From positions 1-11,667 of the forward strand of contig CALXKG010000216.1 of NCBI GenBank assembly GCA_944388825.1: a stretch of 11,667 bases of DNA, in the 5' to 3' direction. This document shows positions 1-7,206 of the stretch, in pieces; within the stretch, counting starts at the first letter, position 1, and each line of letters opens with the position of its first letter. This DNA comes from an uncultured Clostridia bacterium. GTDB taxonomy: Bacteria > Bacillota > Clostridia > Oscillospirales > Ruminococcaceae. Under the pieces are notes generated by a model. That model saw only the letters and a list, made by a program, of their open reading frames with translations. It ran no database searches and was not told where the DNA came from. The translations under genes were made by a program, and so were the position numbers.

Positions 1-201
1 GAGGAGGCGATCGTCACCCGGGGCGGCGTCCCGATTAAAGAGGTCGACCCCAGGACGATGGAGTCGAAGCGCTGCCCCGGCCTCTATTTTGCCGGGGAAA
101 TTTTGGACGTCGACGGCTACACCGGCGGCTTTAACCTGCAGATCGCTTTTTCGACCGCCTTTTCGGCGGCGGCGGCGGTCGCCGAAAGGATGGGGAAGTG
201 A
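1..201 (+). CDS. HI0933/BaiN-type NAD(P)/FAD-dependent oxidoreductase, C-terminal end only
   Basis: The window opens inside this gene; the last 66 codons are visible, ending in TGA at 199-201. The fragment contains a TRGGVPIKEVDP segment, then GLYFAGEILDVDGYTGG and FNLQIAFSTAFSAA, the typical C-terminal signature of the HI0933/BaiN family of flavin-dependent oxidoreductases, in which the GE(I/V)LDVDG and GGFN(L/Q) segments contribute to FAD binding. The family is soluble and its substrates are mostly unknown; BaiN was linked to bile-acid dehydroxylation in one gut Clostridium, but most homologues have no proven role, so no substrate is claimed. The stop is one base from the trmO start, so the two are almost certainly co-transcribed and translationally coupled. 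The N-terminal dinucleotide-binding domain lies outside the window. Confidence 0.85.
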   Translation, partial: EEAIVTRGGVPIKEVDPRTMESKRCPGLYFAGEILDVDGYTGGFNLQIAFSTAFSAAAAVAERMGK

Positions 202-202
202 G

Positions 203-874
203 ATGGAATACACCCTCCGGCCGGTCGCCCATATCCGCACCGACTTCCCGGAAAAATTCGGCATCCCCCGCCAGTCGGGGCTGCTCCCGTCGCTGACCGC
301 CCGCATCGTCTTTGCGGACGGCTTCCGCGACCCCGCGATGCTGCGGGGGATCGACGGGTACGATTACCTCTGGCTCATCTGGGCCTTTTCGGAATCGGGG
401 GACCGCTGGTCGCCGACCGTCCGCCCGCCCAGGCTCGGCGGCAACGCCCGGATGGGGGTGTTCGCGACCCGTTCCCCCTTCCGTCCCAACCCGCTGGGGC
501 TTTCCTCGGTGCGGCTTCTGGGGGTCGAGGACGGTCCCGAGGGGAAAGCGCTGCTGGTCGCCGGGGCCGACCTGATGGACGGCACCCCGATCTTCGACAT
601 CAAGCCCTACCTTCCCTTCACCGACAGCCACCCGGACGCGAAGGGCGGCTTTTCCGACGGCGTGCGGGGGGACAGGCTGGCGGTGGAGGCCGCCCCCGGC
701 CTGGCGGACAAGCTGCCGCCGGAAAAATGGGAGGCGCTGCTCCAGCTGCTCGCCCAGGACCCCCGCCCATCCTACCAGGACGACCCGGAGCGGGTCTATG
801 GGATGGCGTTTGCCGGCAGGGAGATCCGGTTTACGGTTGATGGGAAGACCGCCCGCCTGCTGGCGGTCATCTGA
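203..874 (+). CDS. trmO: tRNA (N6-threonylcarbamoyladenosine(37)-N6)-methyltransferase TrmO
   Basis: A 223-residue protein of the TsaA/TrmO (UPF0066) family, close to the usual length. In E. coli TrmO transfers a methyl group from S-adenosylmethionine to t6A37 of threonine tRNA, giving m6t6A and better decoding; the fold is a beta-barrel unrelated to Rossmann methyltransferases. Visible family motifs in order are FPEKFGIPRQSG (about residues 14-25), GIDGYDYLWLIWAFSE (about 50-65), GVFATRSPFRPNPLGLS (about 88-104) and DLMDGTPIFDIKPYLP (about 124-139). The ATG at 203 is chosen because the family begins with a short strand before the 'FPEKFGIPRQ' motif, because GGGGAAG lies just upstream, and because the preceding gene stops at 201; the frame stays open further upstream but would overlap the oxidoreductase. 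A terminator follows, so this is the last gene of its operon. Confidence 0.9.
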   Translation: MEYTLRPVAHIRTDFPEKFGIPRQSGLLPSLTARIVFADGFRDPAMLRGIDGYDYLWLIWAFSESGDRWSPTVRPPRLGGNARMGVFATRSPFRPNPLGLSSVRLLGVEDGPEGKALLVAGADLMDGTPIFDIKPYLPFTDSHPDAKGGFSDGVRGDRLAVEAAPGLADKLPPEKWEALLQLLAQDPRPSYQDDPERVYGMAFAGREIRFTVDGKTARLLAVI

Positions 875-877
875 TGC

Positions 878-906
878 CCCGCCCGTCCCGCTTCCCGGAC
901 GGCGGG
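878..906 (+). other. GC-rich hairpin between trmO and its terminator
   Basis: CCCCG and CCGTCC on the left arm pair with GGACGG and CGGG on the right (one bulged base), with a loop around 889-896. It has no T-run of its own and lies just after the trmO stop and directly before the intrinsic terminator, so it may add 3'-end stability or assist termination. The role is inferred. Confidence 0.45.
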
Positions 907-916
907 CCGGATGGGG

Positions 917-943
917 AAAAGGCCCGGAACGGGGCCTTTTTTT
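917..943 (+). terminator. Intrinsic terminator after trmO
   Basis: A perfect 9-bp stem (AAAAGGCCC at 917-925 with GGGCCTTTT at 932-940), a 6-base loop GGAACG, and a T-run continuing to 943. It sits about 45 bases after the trmO stop and ends the oxidoreductase-trmO operon. Confidence 0.9.
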
Positions 944-1008
944 CTGTCCGCCGGTTCTGCTTCCGGCATAAAATTCATACAATCCCGCTTTTTTTGCCAC
1001 CTCTTTTA

Positions 1009-1017
1009 TGCTATACT
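1009..1017 (+). promoter_or_regulatory. Extended -10 promoter of the glycosyltransferase gene
   Basis: TGC directly precedes TATACT (1012-1017), giving a good extended -10 element in an AT-rich stretch. The -35 region at 17-bp spacing (989-994) is only a T-run, as is often tolerated with an extended -10. The predicted start of transcription near 1024 gives a leader of about 60 bases. The 11-mer TATGCTATACT (1007-1017) recurs exactly at 2831-2841 before the next gene. Confidence 0.7.
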
Positions 1018-1041
1018 AAACTTGATTTTATATGGACTGCA

Positions 1042-1066
1042 GCCCGGCCGACAGCGGACGCCGGGC
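1042..1066 (+). other. Hairpin in the glycosyltransferase leader
   Basis: GCCCGGC (1042-1048) pairs perfectly with GCCGGGC (1060-1066) around an 11-base loop, between the promoter and the ribosome binding site GAAAGG (1071-1076). It is not followed by a T-run long enough for a terminator. A comparable GC hairpin lies in the leader of the next gene. Function unknown; chance is possible in DNA this GC-rich. Confidence 0.4.
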
Positions 1067-1086
1067 CTTTGAAAGGTTGGATCGCC

Positions 1087-2748
1087 ATGGCGCGCAAGCC
1101 GCAGAACCTGATCCTGGTGACCGAACACTATCCCTGTTCCAACCAGGAGAGCTTTTTAGAGACGGAAATACCCTATCTGGCCAGATTTTTCAATGTGACG
1201 GTCGTCACCCGGGATATAGACGAGCGGATGAGCCGCGTCCTCCCCCCCGGCGTCACCTTTTCCCGGCCGGTGACCCACGGCGGCAGGCTTTACCGGGGCT
1301 GGATCCGGTTCCTCTGCCGGATGTCCCGCAGCTACCGGATGGAGCGCCGGGCGGGGCAGGAGGAGGGCTGGTGGAACCGGGCCTCCGCCGCCCATACCCT
1401 TTCGGCCCTGACCGAAAGCGAGCTGCTCCGCCGGTTTATCCTGACCCTGCCGGTCTTGCAGGACGACCGGCCGCTGGTCATCTACTCGGCCAACTTTAAC
1501 GACTATCTTTACGGGCTCTGCCGGATCAAGGAGATGGGTAAAGACATCCACGTCGCCGCCCGCTGCCACCGGGCGAATATGTTCGACCCCCGGACCGGCG
1601 AGCGCCGGGAGACTTTAAACACGCTGGTAAACGGCCTGGCCGACGCCCTTTACTTCACTTCCGAAGAGCGCCGCAGCGTTTACGTCCACCACTTTACCGA
1701 CGGCTCCGCCCCCGGCAAGTACCGGGTGGCGCCGCTGGGGGTGCCGGAGCCGCTGGTGCTTCTGGACCCGCCGGAAGGGGACTACGCCCTGCAGATCGTC
1801 ACCTGTTCGCCGGTGGAGGAGGATAAGCGCCTGCCCCTCCTCATCGAGGCGATGAGCCGGATGAAGACCGGCGTCTTCGACTGGGTGCATATCGGCGAAG
1901 GTTCCCAGCGGGAGGCGGTCGAAAAGCTGGCCCATGAAAAGCTGGACGGCAAGCCGGGCGTCAGCTTCCGGTTCCTCGGCTTCATGTCCCAGGAGGAGCG
2001 CTACCGCTACTACGCCGAGCATAAGCTGGACGTCTTCCTGTCCGTCTCCAGCTCCGAGAGCGTCCCGTCGGCGATGCTGGAGGCGATGGCCAACCGCATC
2101 TTTGTCTGCGCGACGGCGGTCGACGGCGTCACCGACGTGCTCAGCAACGAGACCGGCCTTTTAATGCCCGAAAACCCGACGGTAGAACAGCTGACCGCCT
2201 TCCTTGAAATGCTTTGCAGCATGGACAAGGACAAGTTTGCCGCCCGGGCGAAGCTCGGGTTTGAATGCTGGCAGCAGTGGTTCAACGCCGACGAGAACTG
2301 CCTTTCCTTCGCGGCCGAGCTGTCGGCTGTCCAGGATATCCAGCCGGACGAGCCGCCCCGGGAGGAGCGCCGCCGCTTCCACAGCTGGAAGCCGGAAGAA
2401 CAGGCGGCGGAAATGGAAGCTGAAGCGGCGGGGACGGAGGAGGCTGAAAAGCCGGAAGCGCCCCCTGCGGAGCGTGCGCCGGAGCAGCCGCCGGAACAGC
2501 CGGATGCGGAGCCGCTGCCGGACGGCCTGCCGCCTGCGGAACCGGACGATATCCCTTCGCCCCGCCCGGACGAGCCGGCCGACCTGGCGGCGAAGGAGCT
2601 GCTGTCGATGATCGAGGAGATCGCGCCGGAGGAGCCGGCTCCGGATGAAACGGCGGATGCAGCTCCGGATGCAGCCACGGACGAGACCCCGGAAGGGCCG
2701 GAGTCCGAAGGGGCCCCGCCGGAACCGGCTGAAAAGAAGCCCGAATGA
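1087..2748 (+). CDS. GT-B glycosyltransferase (GT4-like) with long acidic proline-rich C-terminal tail
   Basis: A 553-residue cytoplasmic glycosyltransferase of the GT-B fold, which transfers a sugar from a nucleotide-sugar donor to an unknown acceptor. Residues 1-about 200 form the acceptor half, beginning with the typical strand LILVTEHYPCSNQESFLE. The donor half carries the family's strand-loop features: SPVEEDKRLPLLIEAM, HIGEGSQREAVEKLA (G270-E271-G272), FLGFMSQEERYRYY, and the EX7E motif in SSSESVPSAMLEAMA (E324 and E332), then TGLLMPENPTVEQL. From about residue 419 to 553 the protein becomes a low-complexity Glu/Pro/Ala/Asp tail with one short predicted amphipathic stretch (LAAKELLSMIEEI, about 500-512). 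ATG 1087 is preferred because of the GAAAGG site upstream and because the family starts at the first beta-strand; the frame is open back to 874, but that would cross the promoter. The neighbouring sugar phosphotransferase suggests a role in surface glycan or exopolysaccharide assembly. Exact substrate unknown. Confidence 0.82.
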   Translation: MARKPQNLILVTEHYPCSNQESFLETEIPYLARFFNVTVVTRDIDERMSRVLPPGVTFSRPVTHGGRLYRGWIRFLCRMSRSYRMERRAGQEEGWWNRASAAHTLSALTESELLRRFILTLPVLQDDRPLVIYSANFNDYLYGLCRIKEMGKDIHVAARCHRANMFDPRTGERRETLNTLVNGLADALYFTSEERRSVYVHHFTDGSAPGKYRVAPLGVPEPLVLLDPPEGDYALQIVTCSPVEEDKRLPLLIEAMSRMKTGVFDWVHIGEGSQREAVEKLAHEKLDGKPGVSFRFLGFMSQEERYRYYAEHKLDVFLSVSSSESVPSAMLEAMANRIFVCATAVDGVTDVLSNETGLLMPENPTVEQLTAFLEMLCSMDKDKFAARAKLGFECWQQWFNADENCLSFAAELSAVQDIQPDEPPREERRRFHSWKPEEQAAEMEAEAAGTEEAEKPEAPPAERAPEQPPEQPDAEPLPDGLPPAEPDDIPSPRPDEPADLAAKELLSMIEEIAPEEPAPDETADAAPDAATDETPEGPESEGAPPEPAEKKPE

Positions 2749-2832
2749 CCGGCTTTGTGGGAGATACCCAGTTTTTCCCGCCGCATTTTATGAGAATTTG
2801 CCTGTTGCCCTATGGCGAAAGCGGGCGGAATA

Positions 2833-2841
2833 TGCTATACT
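2833..2841 (+). promoter_or_regulatory. Extended -10 promoter of the sugar phosphotransferase gene
   Basis: TGC followed by TATACT (2836-2841), within the 11-mer TATGCTATACT that is identical to the one before the glycosyltransferase. The -35 at 17-bp spacing (2813-2818, TGGCGA) is weak. Start of transcription is expected near 2848, giving a leader of about 83 bases. Confidence 0.7.
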
Positions 2842-2876
2842 GTAGGTTGATGGCTTTCCGGGAGGGTGCACGCTGC

Positions 2877-2899
2877 CCGGGGCGCCCCTTCCGCCCCGG
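2877..2899 (+). other. Hairpin in the sugar phosphotransferase leader
   Basis: CCGGGGCG (2877-2884) pairs perfectly with CGCCCCGG (2892-2899) over a 7-base loop, about 20 bases before the GGAGG site (2919-2923). There is no T-run. An alternative pairing CCGGG (2858-2862) with CCCGG (2876-2880) would compete with it, so two mutually exclusive leader folds are possible. I recognise no riboswitch class. Confidence 0.4.
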
Positions 2900-2930
2900 C
2901 GGATGATCCCTGCAATTTGGAGGATGCAAC

Positions 2931-4358
2931 ATGGTCAAAACAATTGCGCAGACGCTGCAAATCACGTTTCTGCGCCTGTTTAAATTCCTGCTGGTACTGG
3001 TTTTATTCCTGCTGTTCTACGGGCTGTTCGCCCTGACCGAGCCGGAGCTTCTGCGGGCGAGCCGGACGGCGGCGATCACGCTGATCTGCTTCCCGGTGCT
3101 GCTGATCGCGATGCTCAAAATTTACGGCGGCTTCCCGATCGGGGTCAAAAAGACCAGGGAGATCGTCTATTCGGCGGCGATCGCGACCTTCCTGGCCGAC
3201 TGCATCACCTACGCCGAGCTGGCGATCATGCGGTTTAACTTTCCCAACCGCAGCTATGTCCAGGACTTCTTCACCTTTGTCGGGGCGGCGCTGCTGCAGC
3301 TGATCGCGATCAACCTTTTCGGGTATCTGGGCAACTACCTGTATTTCAAGGTCAACCCCCCGGCCAGCTGCATCGTCATCTTCGGCCGGAAAGAGGGCCT
3401 GCCCCAGTTTGTCGGCAAGATCTCCAAATACAAAAAGCAGTATAAGGTGAATATGCTGGCCGATGTCCATGAAAACGGCGAGGACGAACTGAAAAAGAAG
3501 ATCCGCGCCCATCAGGCGGTCTTCCTCTACGGGATGCCGGAAGAGGAAAAAGCCTGGATCCTGGAATACTGCTATAAACACGGCCGCGTGACCTACCTTT
3601 CGCCCGAGCTGTCGGACATCATCACCCGCCAGTCCCGCCATGTGATCATCGACGACCTGGCGGTCCTGGAGTCCCGCGTCACCGGCCTCTCCTTTGAGCA
3701 GCGGGTGCTGAAGCGGGCGATGGACATCGCGATCTCGGGGGCGGGGCTTCTGGTCGCCAGCCCCTTCATGCTGATCGAGGCGCTTGCGATCAAGCTGGAA
3801 GACGGCGGCCCCGTCTTTTTCCGCCAGCCGCGGATGACCAAGGACGGCCGGGTCTTCAACGTCCTCAAGTTTCGGACGATGATCGTCGACGCCGACAAGG
3901 ACGTCAAACGCCTCGCCTCCCAGAACGACGACCGGATCACCAAAGTGGGCCGGTTCCTCCGCAAGACCCGGATGGACGAGCTGCCCCAGTTTATCAACAT
4001 CCTCAAAGGGGATATGTCGATCGTCGGCCCCCGGCCGGAGCAGGTGGAGATCACCGAAAAGTATGTGGAAGTCCTCCCCGAGTTCCGCTACCGCTTAAAG
4101 GTCAAGGGCGGCCTGACCGGCCTGGCGCAGATCCAGGGCAAGTACAACACCACCCCCCGCGACAAGCTGATCCTCGACCTCATCTACATCGAGCAGTATT
4201 CGATCTGGGTCGACATCAAGCTGATCCTCCAGACGGTCAAGGTGCTGTTCAAGTCCGACTCGACCGAAGGGGTTACCGGCGAACTGCCGGAAGGGTACGA
4301 CTACCTGATGGAGAATTCCGGCGGCGAAAAGCCGTCTGAGGCGGAAAACGCCGGATAA
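2931..4358 (+). CDS. Polyprenyl-phosphate sugar phosphotransferase (exopolysaccharide initiating transferase)
   Basis: A 475-residue membrane enzyme of the bacterial sugar transferase family (WbaP/CpsE type). Such enzymes move a sugar-1-phosphate from a UDP-sugar to undecaprenyl phosphate, the first membrane step of capsule, exopolysaccharide or O-antigen-like glycan assembly. Four hydrophobic segments (about residues 10-35, 43-63, 78-100 and 110-132) precede a cytosolic Rossmann-like domain starting near SCIVIFGRKEG. The catalytic domain begins at about residue 260 (LKRAMDIAISGAG) with the re-entrant membrane helix, then GGPVFFRQPRM, FNVLKFRTM, the catalytic Asp-Glu pair D349-E350 in RMDELPQF, GDMSIVGPRPE (about 360-370) and GGLTGLAQIQGKYN. 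All core motifs are intact and the length is normal. ATG 2931 has GGAGG seven bases upstream. It is a single-gene unit with its own promoter and a downstream terminator. The sugar specificity cannot be read from sequence. Confidence 0.92.
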   Translation: MVKTIAQTLQITFLRLFKFLLVLVLFLLFYGLFALTEPELLRASRTAAITLICFPVLLIAMLKIYGGFPIGVKKTREIVYSAAIATFLADCITYAELAIMRFNFPNRSYVQDFFTFVGAALLQLIAINLFGYLGNYLYFKVNPPASCIVIFGRKEGLPQFVGKISKYKKQYKVNMLADVHENGEDELKKKIRAHQAVFLYGMPEEEKAWILEYCYKHGRVTYLSPELSDIITRQSRHVIIDDLAVLESRVTGLSFEQRVLKRAMDIAISGAGLLVASPFMLIEALAIKLEDGGPVFFRQPRMTKDGRVFNVLKFRTMIVDADKDVKRLASQNDDRITKVGRFLRKTRMDELPQFINILKGDMSIVGPRPEQVEITEKYVEVLPEFRYRLKVKGGLTGLAQIQGKYNTTPRDKLILDLIYIEQYSIWVDIKLILQTVKVLFKSDSTEGVTGELPEGYDYLMENSGGEKPSEAENAG

Positions 4359-4529
4359 TGCTGAAGAGCGTGTTTGAAATCCCTCTGCCACTGTCCCATT
4401 CTGCCGAAAAGAGGCGTTTGCGGCGTCCGAAAGACTTGCAATACGGGCGTATCCCTGCGTCTTTCGCCCTGTATCCCCTTCTTTTCAGCGCGTGATTTAA
4501 GCATACAGGGGTTTTCAGATGCGCGCAGG

Positions 4530-4559
4530 GCCGCCGGGACCCCCGGCGGCTTTTGCTTT
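4530..4559 (+). terminator. Intrinsic terminator between the sugar transferase and radical SAM genes
   Basis: GCCGCCGGG (4530-4538) and CCCGGCGGC (4542-4550) form a perfect 9-bp stem with a 3-base loop, followed by TTTTGCTTT. It lies 172 bases after the sugar transferase stop. Only 38 bases separate it from the radical SAM start, too little for a promoter plus leader, so the terminator may also work as an attenuator for the downstream gene. The preceding 4359-4529 stretch holds no gene, no convincing promoter and no recognised RNA. Confidence 0.8.
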
Positions 4560-4597
4560 ACCTCCCCGCAGGGGGCGTTACGAGAAAGGAGCTTCAT

Positions 4598-5728
4598 ATG
4601 CCATCCCTCAGCCTACTCATCAAGCCTGCGTCCGGCAGCTGTAACATCCGCTGCCGCTACTGTTTTTACCGGGACGAGCAGGAAAACCGCGATACCTATT
4701 CCTACGGGATGATGTCCGAGGAGACGCTGGAGATGCTGATCCGGAAATCCCTGCGCTATGCGACCCATGAATGCTCTTTCGGCTTCCAGGGCGGCGAGCC
4801 GACCGTGCGGGGTCTGGACTTCTTTAAAAAAGCGGTGGCGCTGCAAAAGAAGTACAACGTCAACGGCGCCCGCATTTCCAACGCCATCCAGACCAACGGG
4901 ATGGCCATCGACGCCGAGTGGGCGCGTTTTTTCGCCGAAAACCATTTCCTTGTCGGCCTGTCGTTGGACGGCAACAAGGAGCTGCACGACCGGTACCGCC
5001 TGGACCCGTCCGGGCGGGGGACCTATTCGCGGGTCATCCGGGCGGCGCAGCTGCTTTCCTCCCACAACGCCGACTTCAACATCCTCACCGTCGTCACCGG
5101 CCAGACCGCCGACGCCATCACCCGCATCTATAACTTCTACCGCCGTTCCGGCTTTCTCTACCAGCAGTACATCCCCTGCCTGGACCCGCTGGGGGAAGAG
5201 CGGGGCGGGAACCCCTACGCCCTGACGCCGGAAAAGTACGGCAAATTCCTAAAAACCCTTTTCGACCTCTGGTACCGGGACCTGCAGGCGGGAAAGTTTA
5301 TCTACATCCGCTATTTTGAAAACCTGCTGGGGCTGCTGCTGGGCCAGCGCCCCGAGAGCTGCGGCGTCAGCGGCCAGTGTATCATCCAGAATGTCGTCGA
5401 GGCGGACGGGAGCGTCTATCCCTGCGATTTCTACTGCCTGGACGAATGGAAGCTGGGGGATATCCATACCGGCGACTTCCCGGCCCTCTTCCAAAGCGAA
5501 AAGGCGGCGGAATTTATGGCGGTCTCCGGCCGGGGGATGGACGCCTGCCGCGGGTGCCGGTGGTACCCCGTCTGCCGGGGCGGCTGCCGGCGGGACCGGG
5601 AACCTGTCCTGGGCGGCGTCCCGTCCCTGAACTACTTCTGCCCCGCCTATCAGGAGTTCTTCGCCTACGCGATGCCCCGGCTGCAGGAGGTCGCCCAGGA
5701 GATCGCCCGGGGAAGACGGTACTTTTAA
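4598..5728 (+). CDS. Radical SAM/SPASM protein, anaerobic sulfatase-maturating enzyme (anSME) type
   Basis: A 376-residue radical SAM enzyme. Family members convert an active-site Cys or Ser of a sulfatase into formylglycine under anaerobic conditions, using one SAM-binding [4Fe-4S] cluster and two auxiliary clusters. The SAM-cluster motif is C15, C19, C22 (CNIRCRYCFY). QGGEPTVRGLDFF and NAIQTNG follow, and the SPASM region carries C255, C261, C276, C317, C320, C326, C330 and C348 plus D277 in VYPCDFY. These positions coincide with those I recall for the Clostridium perfringens anSME, whose D277 is the catalytic base, so the assignment is strong. ATG 4598 has AAAGGAG six bases upstream. It ends 57 bases before the PLP enzyme and is probably co-transcribed with it. 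No sulfatase is in the window, so the substrate protein must lie elsewhere, or the enzyme modifies another Cys/Ser-type protein. Confidence 0.85.
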   Translation: MPSLSLLIKPASGSCNIRCRYCFYRDEQENRDTYSYGMMSEETLEMLIRKSLRYATHECSFGFQGGEPTVRGLDFFKKAVALQKKYNVNGARISNAIQTNGMAIDAEWARFFAENHFLVGLSLDGNKELHDRYRLDPSGRGTYSRVIRAAQLLSSHNADFNILTVVTGQTADAITRIYNFYRRSGFLYQQYIPCLDPLGEERGGNPYALTPEKYGKFLKTLFDLWYRDLQAGKFIYIRYFENLLGLLLGQRPESCGVSGQCIIQNVVEADGSVYPCDFYCLDEWKLGDIHTGDFPALFQSEKAAEFMAVSGRGMDACRGCRWYPVCRGGCRRDREPVLGGVPSLNYFCPAYQEFFAYAMPRLQEVAQEIARGRRYF

Positions 5729-5784
5729 TGAAGCGCGCGCCTGCGGCGTGCAGCGAGACCATTATGCGACTGGAAGGAGCCCCC

Positions 5785-7143
5785 ATGACCCCCATCACCG
5801 ACTTTCTGACCCGCTACGCCGCCTCCGGCTTTTCCCGCTTCCATATGCCCGGCCACAAAGGCGCGCCGCCGGAGGGGTTCCCCGCCTTTCTCCGGGCGGC
5901 CTGCCCCTGCGACCTCACCGAGATCCGGGGGGCCGACGAGCTTTACGAACCGGAAGGGGTTATCGCCCGCGCGGAAGATTTCGCCGCCTCGGTTTACCGC
6001 AGCGGCTGGACCGCCTACTCGGCCGGCGGCTCGACCCTCTGCATCCTCACGATGGTCGCTGCCGCCCTCCGGGCCGCCGGCAGGCCGGAAGGCGGGGAAG
6101 TGATCGCCGCCCGCAGCGCCCACCTTTCCTTTGTCAACGCCTGCGTCCATACCGGCGCGGAGATCCACTGGCTGCTGTCCCCCTACGACCGGGATACCGG
6201 CCTCTGCCTGCCGGTGACGGCTGCGGAAGCGGCGGCGGCGATGGACGCCCACCCGGGGGCGAAGGTGGTCTATATCACCTCCCCCGATTATTATGGGGTA
6301 GAGGCGGACGTGCGGAGGATCGCGGAGGCTGTCCACGCGCGGGGCGGCCTGCTGCTGGTCGACAACGCCCACGGCGCGCATCTGGCCGCCTTCCCCGGCC
6401 GGCACCCGATGGAGGCGGGGGCCGACCTCTGCTGCGACAGTCCCCATAAAACGCTGCCGGTGCTGACCGGCGGGAGCCTCCTGCACTGCCGGAAGGGGAT
6501 GGAGGCCCTGTTCCCGAAGGAGGCGGTCAAACGGCTGATGACCCTTTACGGCTCCACCAGCCCCTCTTACCTCATCATGGCTTCCATCGAGCAGGGGGTA
6601 AACTGGATGGCGGGGGAGGGACGGGAAGCCTTCCAGGCCCTTGCGGCCCGCTGGAAAGCCGTTTCCGCCGCCCTGGCGGACGCGGGCCTGCCGCTCCTTG
6701 ACCGCGTCACCGACCCCACGAAGATCACCATCGACGCCGGTAAGGCGGGCTATACGTCCGAAGAGCTGGCCGGATCGCTGCGCGCCGCCAAAATGGAGCC
6801 GGAGTACGCCGGCGGCGGCAAAGTGGTGCTGATGCTCTCCCCCCAGACCCCGCAGCGGGACTATGCGCGGCTGCTCTCCTGGGCGGAAGCCCTCCCGAAG
6901 CGCCCGGCGGTCCCTTACCCCGACGCCCTTTTCGCCCCCAGGCAGGTCATGACCCCGCGCCAGGCTTTTTACCGGGCAAGCGGGCGCAGGCCGGTGGAAG
7001 AATGCGCGGGGGAAATCGCCGCCGAGACCCGCATCACCTGCCCGCCGGGCGTGCCGGTGGTGGTGGCCGGGGAGGAAATCGGACAGTCCGAAAAAAAATT
7101 GCTGCTGGATAGTGGAATTTTTTTCATAAATGTGCTAAAATAA
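5785..7143 (+). CDS. Orn/Lys/Arg decarboxylase-family PLP-dependent enzyme (YaaO-like)
   Basis: A 452-residue fold-type I pyridoxal-phosphate enzyme of the Orn/Lys/Arg decarboxylase major-domain family, in the short form lacking the N-terminal wing domain of the inducible E. coli enzymes. It opens with FSRFHMPGHKG, the family's N-terminal signature, then ELYEPEGVI, AGGSTLCILTMV, VYITSPDYYGVEADV, and VDNAHGAHL with D193 (expected to contact the PLP ring nitrogen) and H196. The PLP lysine is K222 in DSPHKTLPVLTGGS. A C-terminal decarboxylase domain follows. The likely reaction is decarboxylation of a basic amino acid to a diamine, feeding polyamine synthesis; the substrate is not determined by these motifs. 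ATG 5785 has GGAAGGAG five bases upstream and fits family N-termini; in-frame ATGs at 5764 and 5728 (the latter overlapping the previous stop) are less likely. Position just before darA matches B. subtilis yaaO. Confidence 0.87.
   Translation: MTPITDFLTRYAASGFSRFHMPGHKGAPPEGFPAFLRAACPCDLTEIRGADELYEPEGVIARAEDFAASVYRSGWTAYSAGGSTLCILTMVAAALRAAGRPEGGEVIAARSAHLSFVNACVHTGAEIHWLLSPYDRDTGLCLPVTAAEAAAAMDAHPGAKVVYITSPDYYGVEADVRRIAEAVHARGGLLLVDNAHGAHLAAFPGRHPMEAGADLCCDSPHKTLPVLTGGSLLHCRKGMEALFPKEAVKRLMTLYGSTSPSYLIMASIEQGVNWMAGEGREAFQALAARWKAVSAALADAGLPLLDRVTDPTKITIDAGKAGYTSEELAGSLRAAKMEPEYAGGGKVVLMLSPQTPQRDYARLLSWAEALPKRPAVPYPDALFAPRQVMTPRQAFYRASGRRPVEECAGEIAAETRITCPPGVPVVVAGEEIGQSEKKLLLDSGIFFINVLK
7133..7141 (+). 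promoter_or_regulatory. Candidate extended -10 promoter for darA-holB-ricT
   Basis: TGC followed by TAAAAT (7136-7141) in an AT-rich patch overlapping the end of the decarboxylase gene, with no strong -35. A TATACT at 7177-7182 is an alternative -10. Either would let darA be expressed apart from the upstream genes; read-through from the decarboxylase is also possible because no terminator lies between them. Confidence 0.35.
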
Positions 7144-7206
7144 GGTAAGGTACCTGCGGGAGAGGTTTTCAGCGGGTATACTTCCTGTCCTGAAAGGATG
7201 AACCAT

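Noticed and set aside
131..1000. A 289-codon open frame on the - strand over trmO and the terminator
   Set aside because: Low-complexity Arg/Gly/Pro composition, no ribosome binding site, and it crosses an intrinsic terminator and a conserved gene.
874..1086. Upstream extension of the glycosyltransferase to an ATG at 874
   Set aside because: It would include the trmO terminator and the gene's own promoter, and the extra residues do not resemble a GT-B N-terminus.
2010..2786. A 258-codon - strand frame rich in Ser/Gly/Ala opposite the glycosyltransferase tail
   Set aside because: Its composition is the complement of the Glu/Pro repeat tail, and there is no recognisable domain.
4436..4464. 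Promoter with TTGCAA at 4436-4441
   Set aside because: No -10-like hexamer at 16-18 bp spacing (GTCTTT at 17).
4359..4529. Riboswitch or small gene upstream of the radical SAM gene
   Set aside because: No conserved riboswitch core was recognised, and the open frames there have no ribosome binding site or family features.
5377..5784. Upstream extension of the decarboxylase frame inside the radical SAM gene
   Set aside because: It overlaps a conserved SPASM domain in another frame; the GGAAGGAG site and family N-terminus support 5785.
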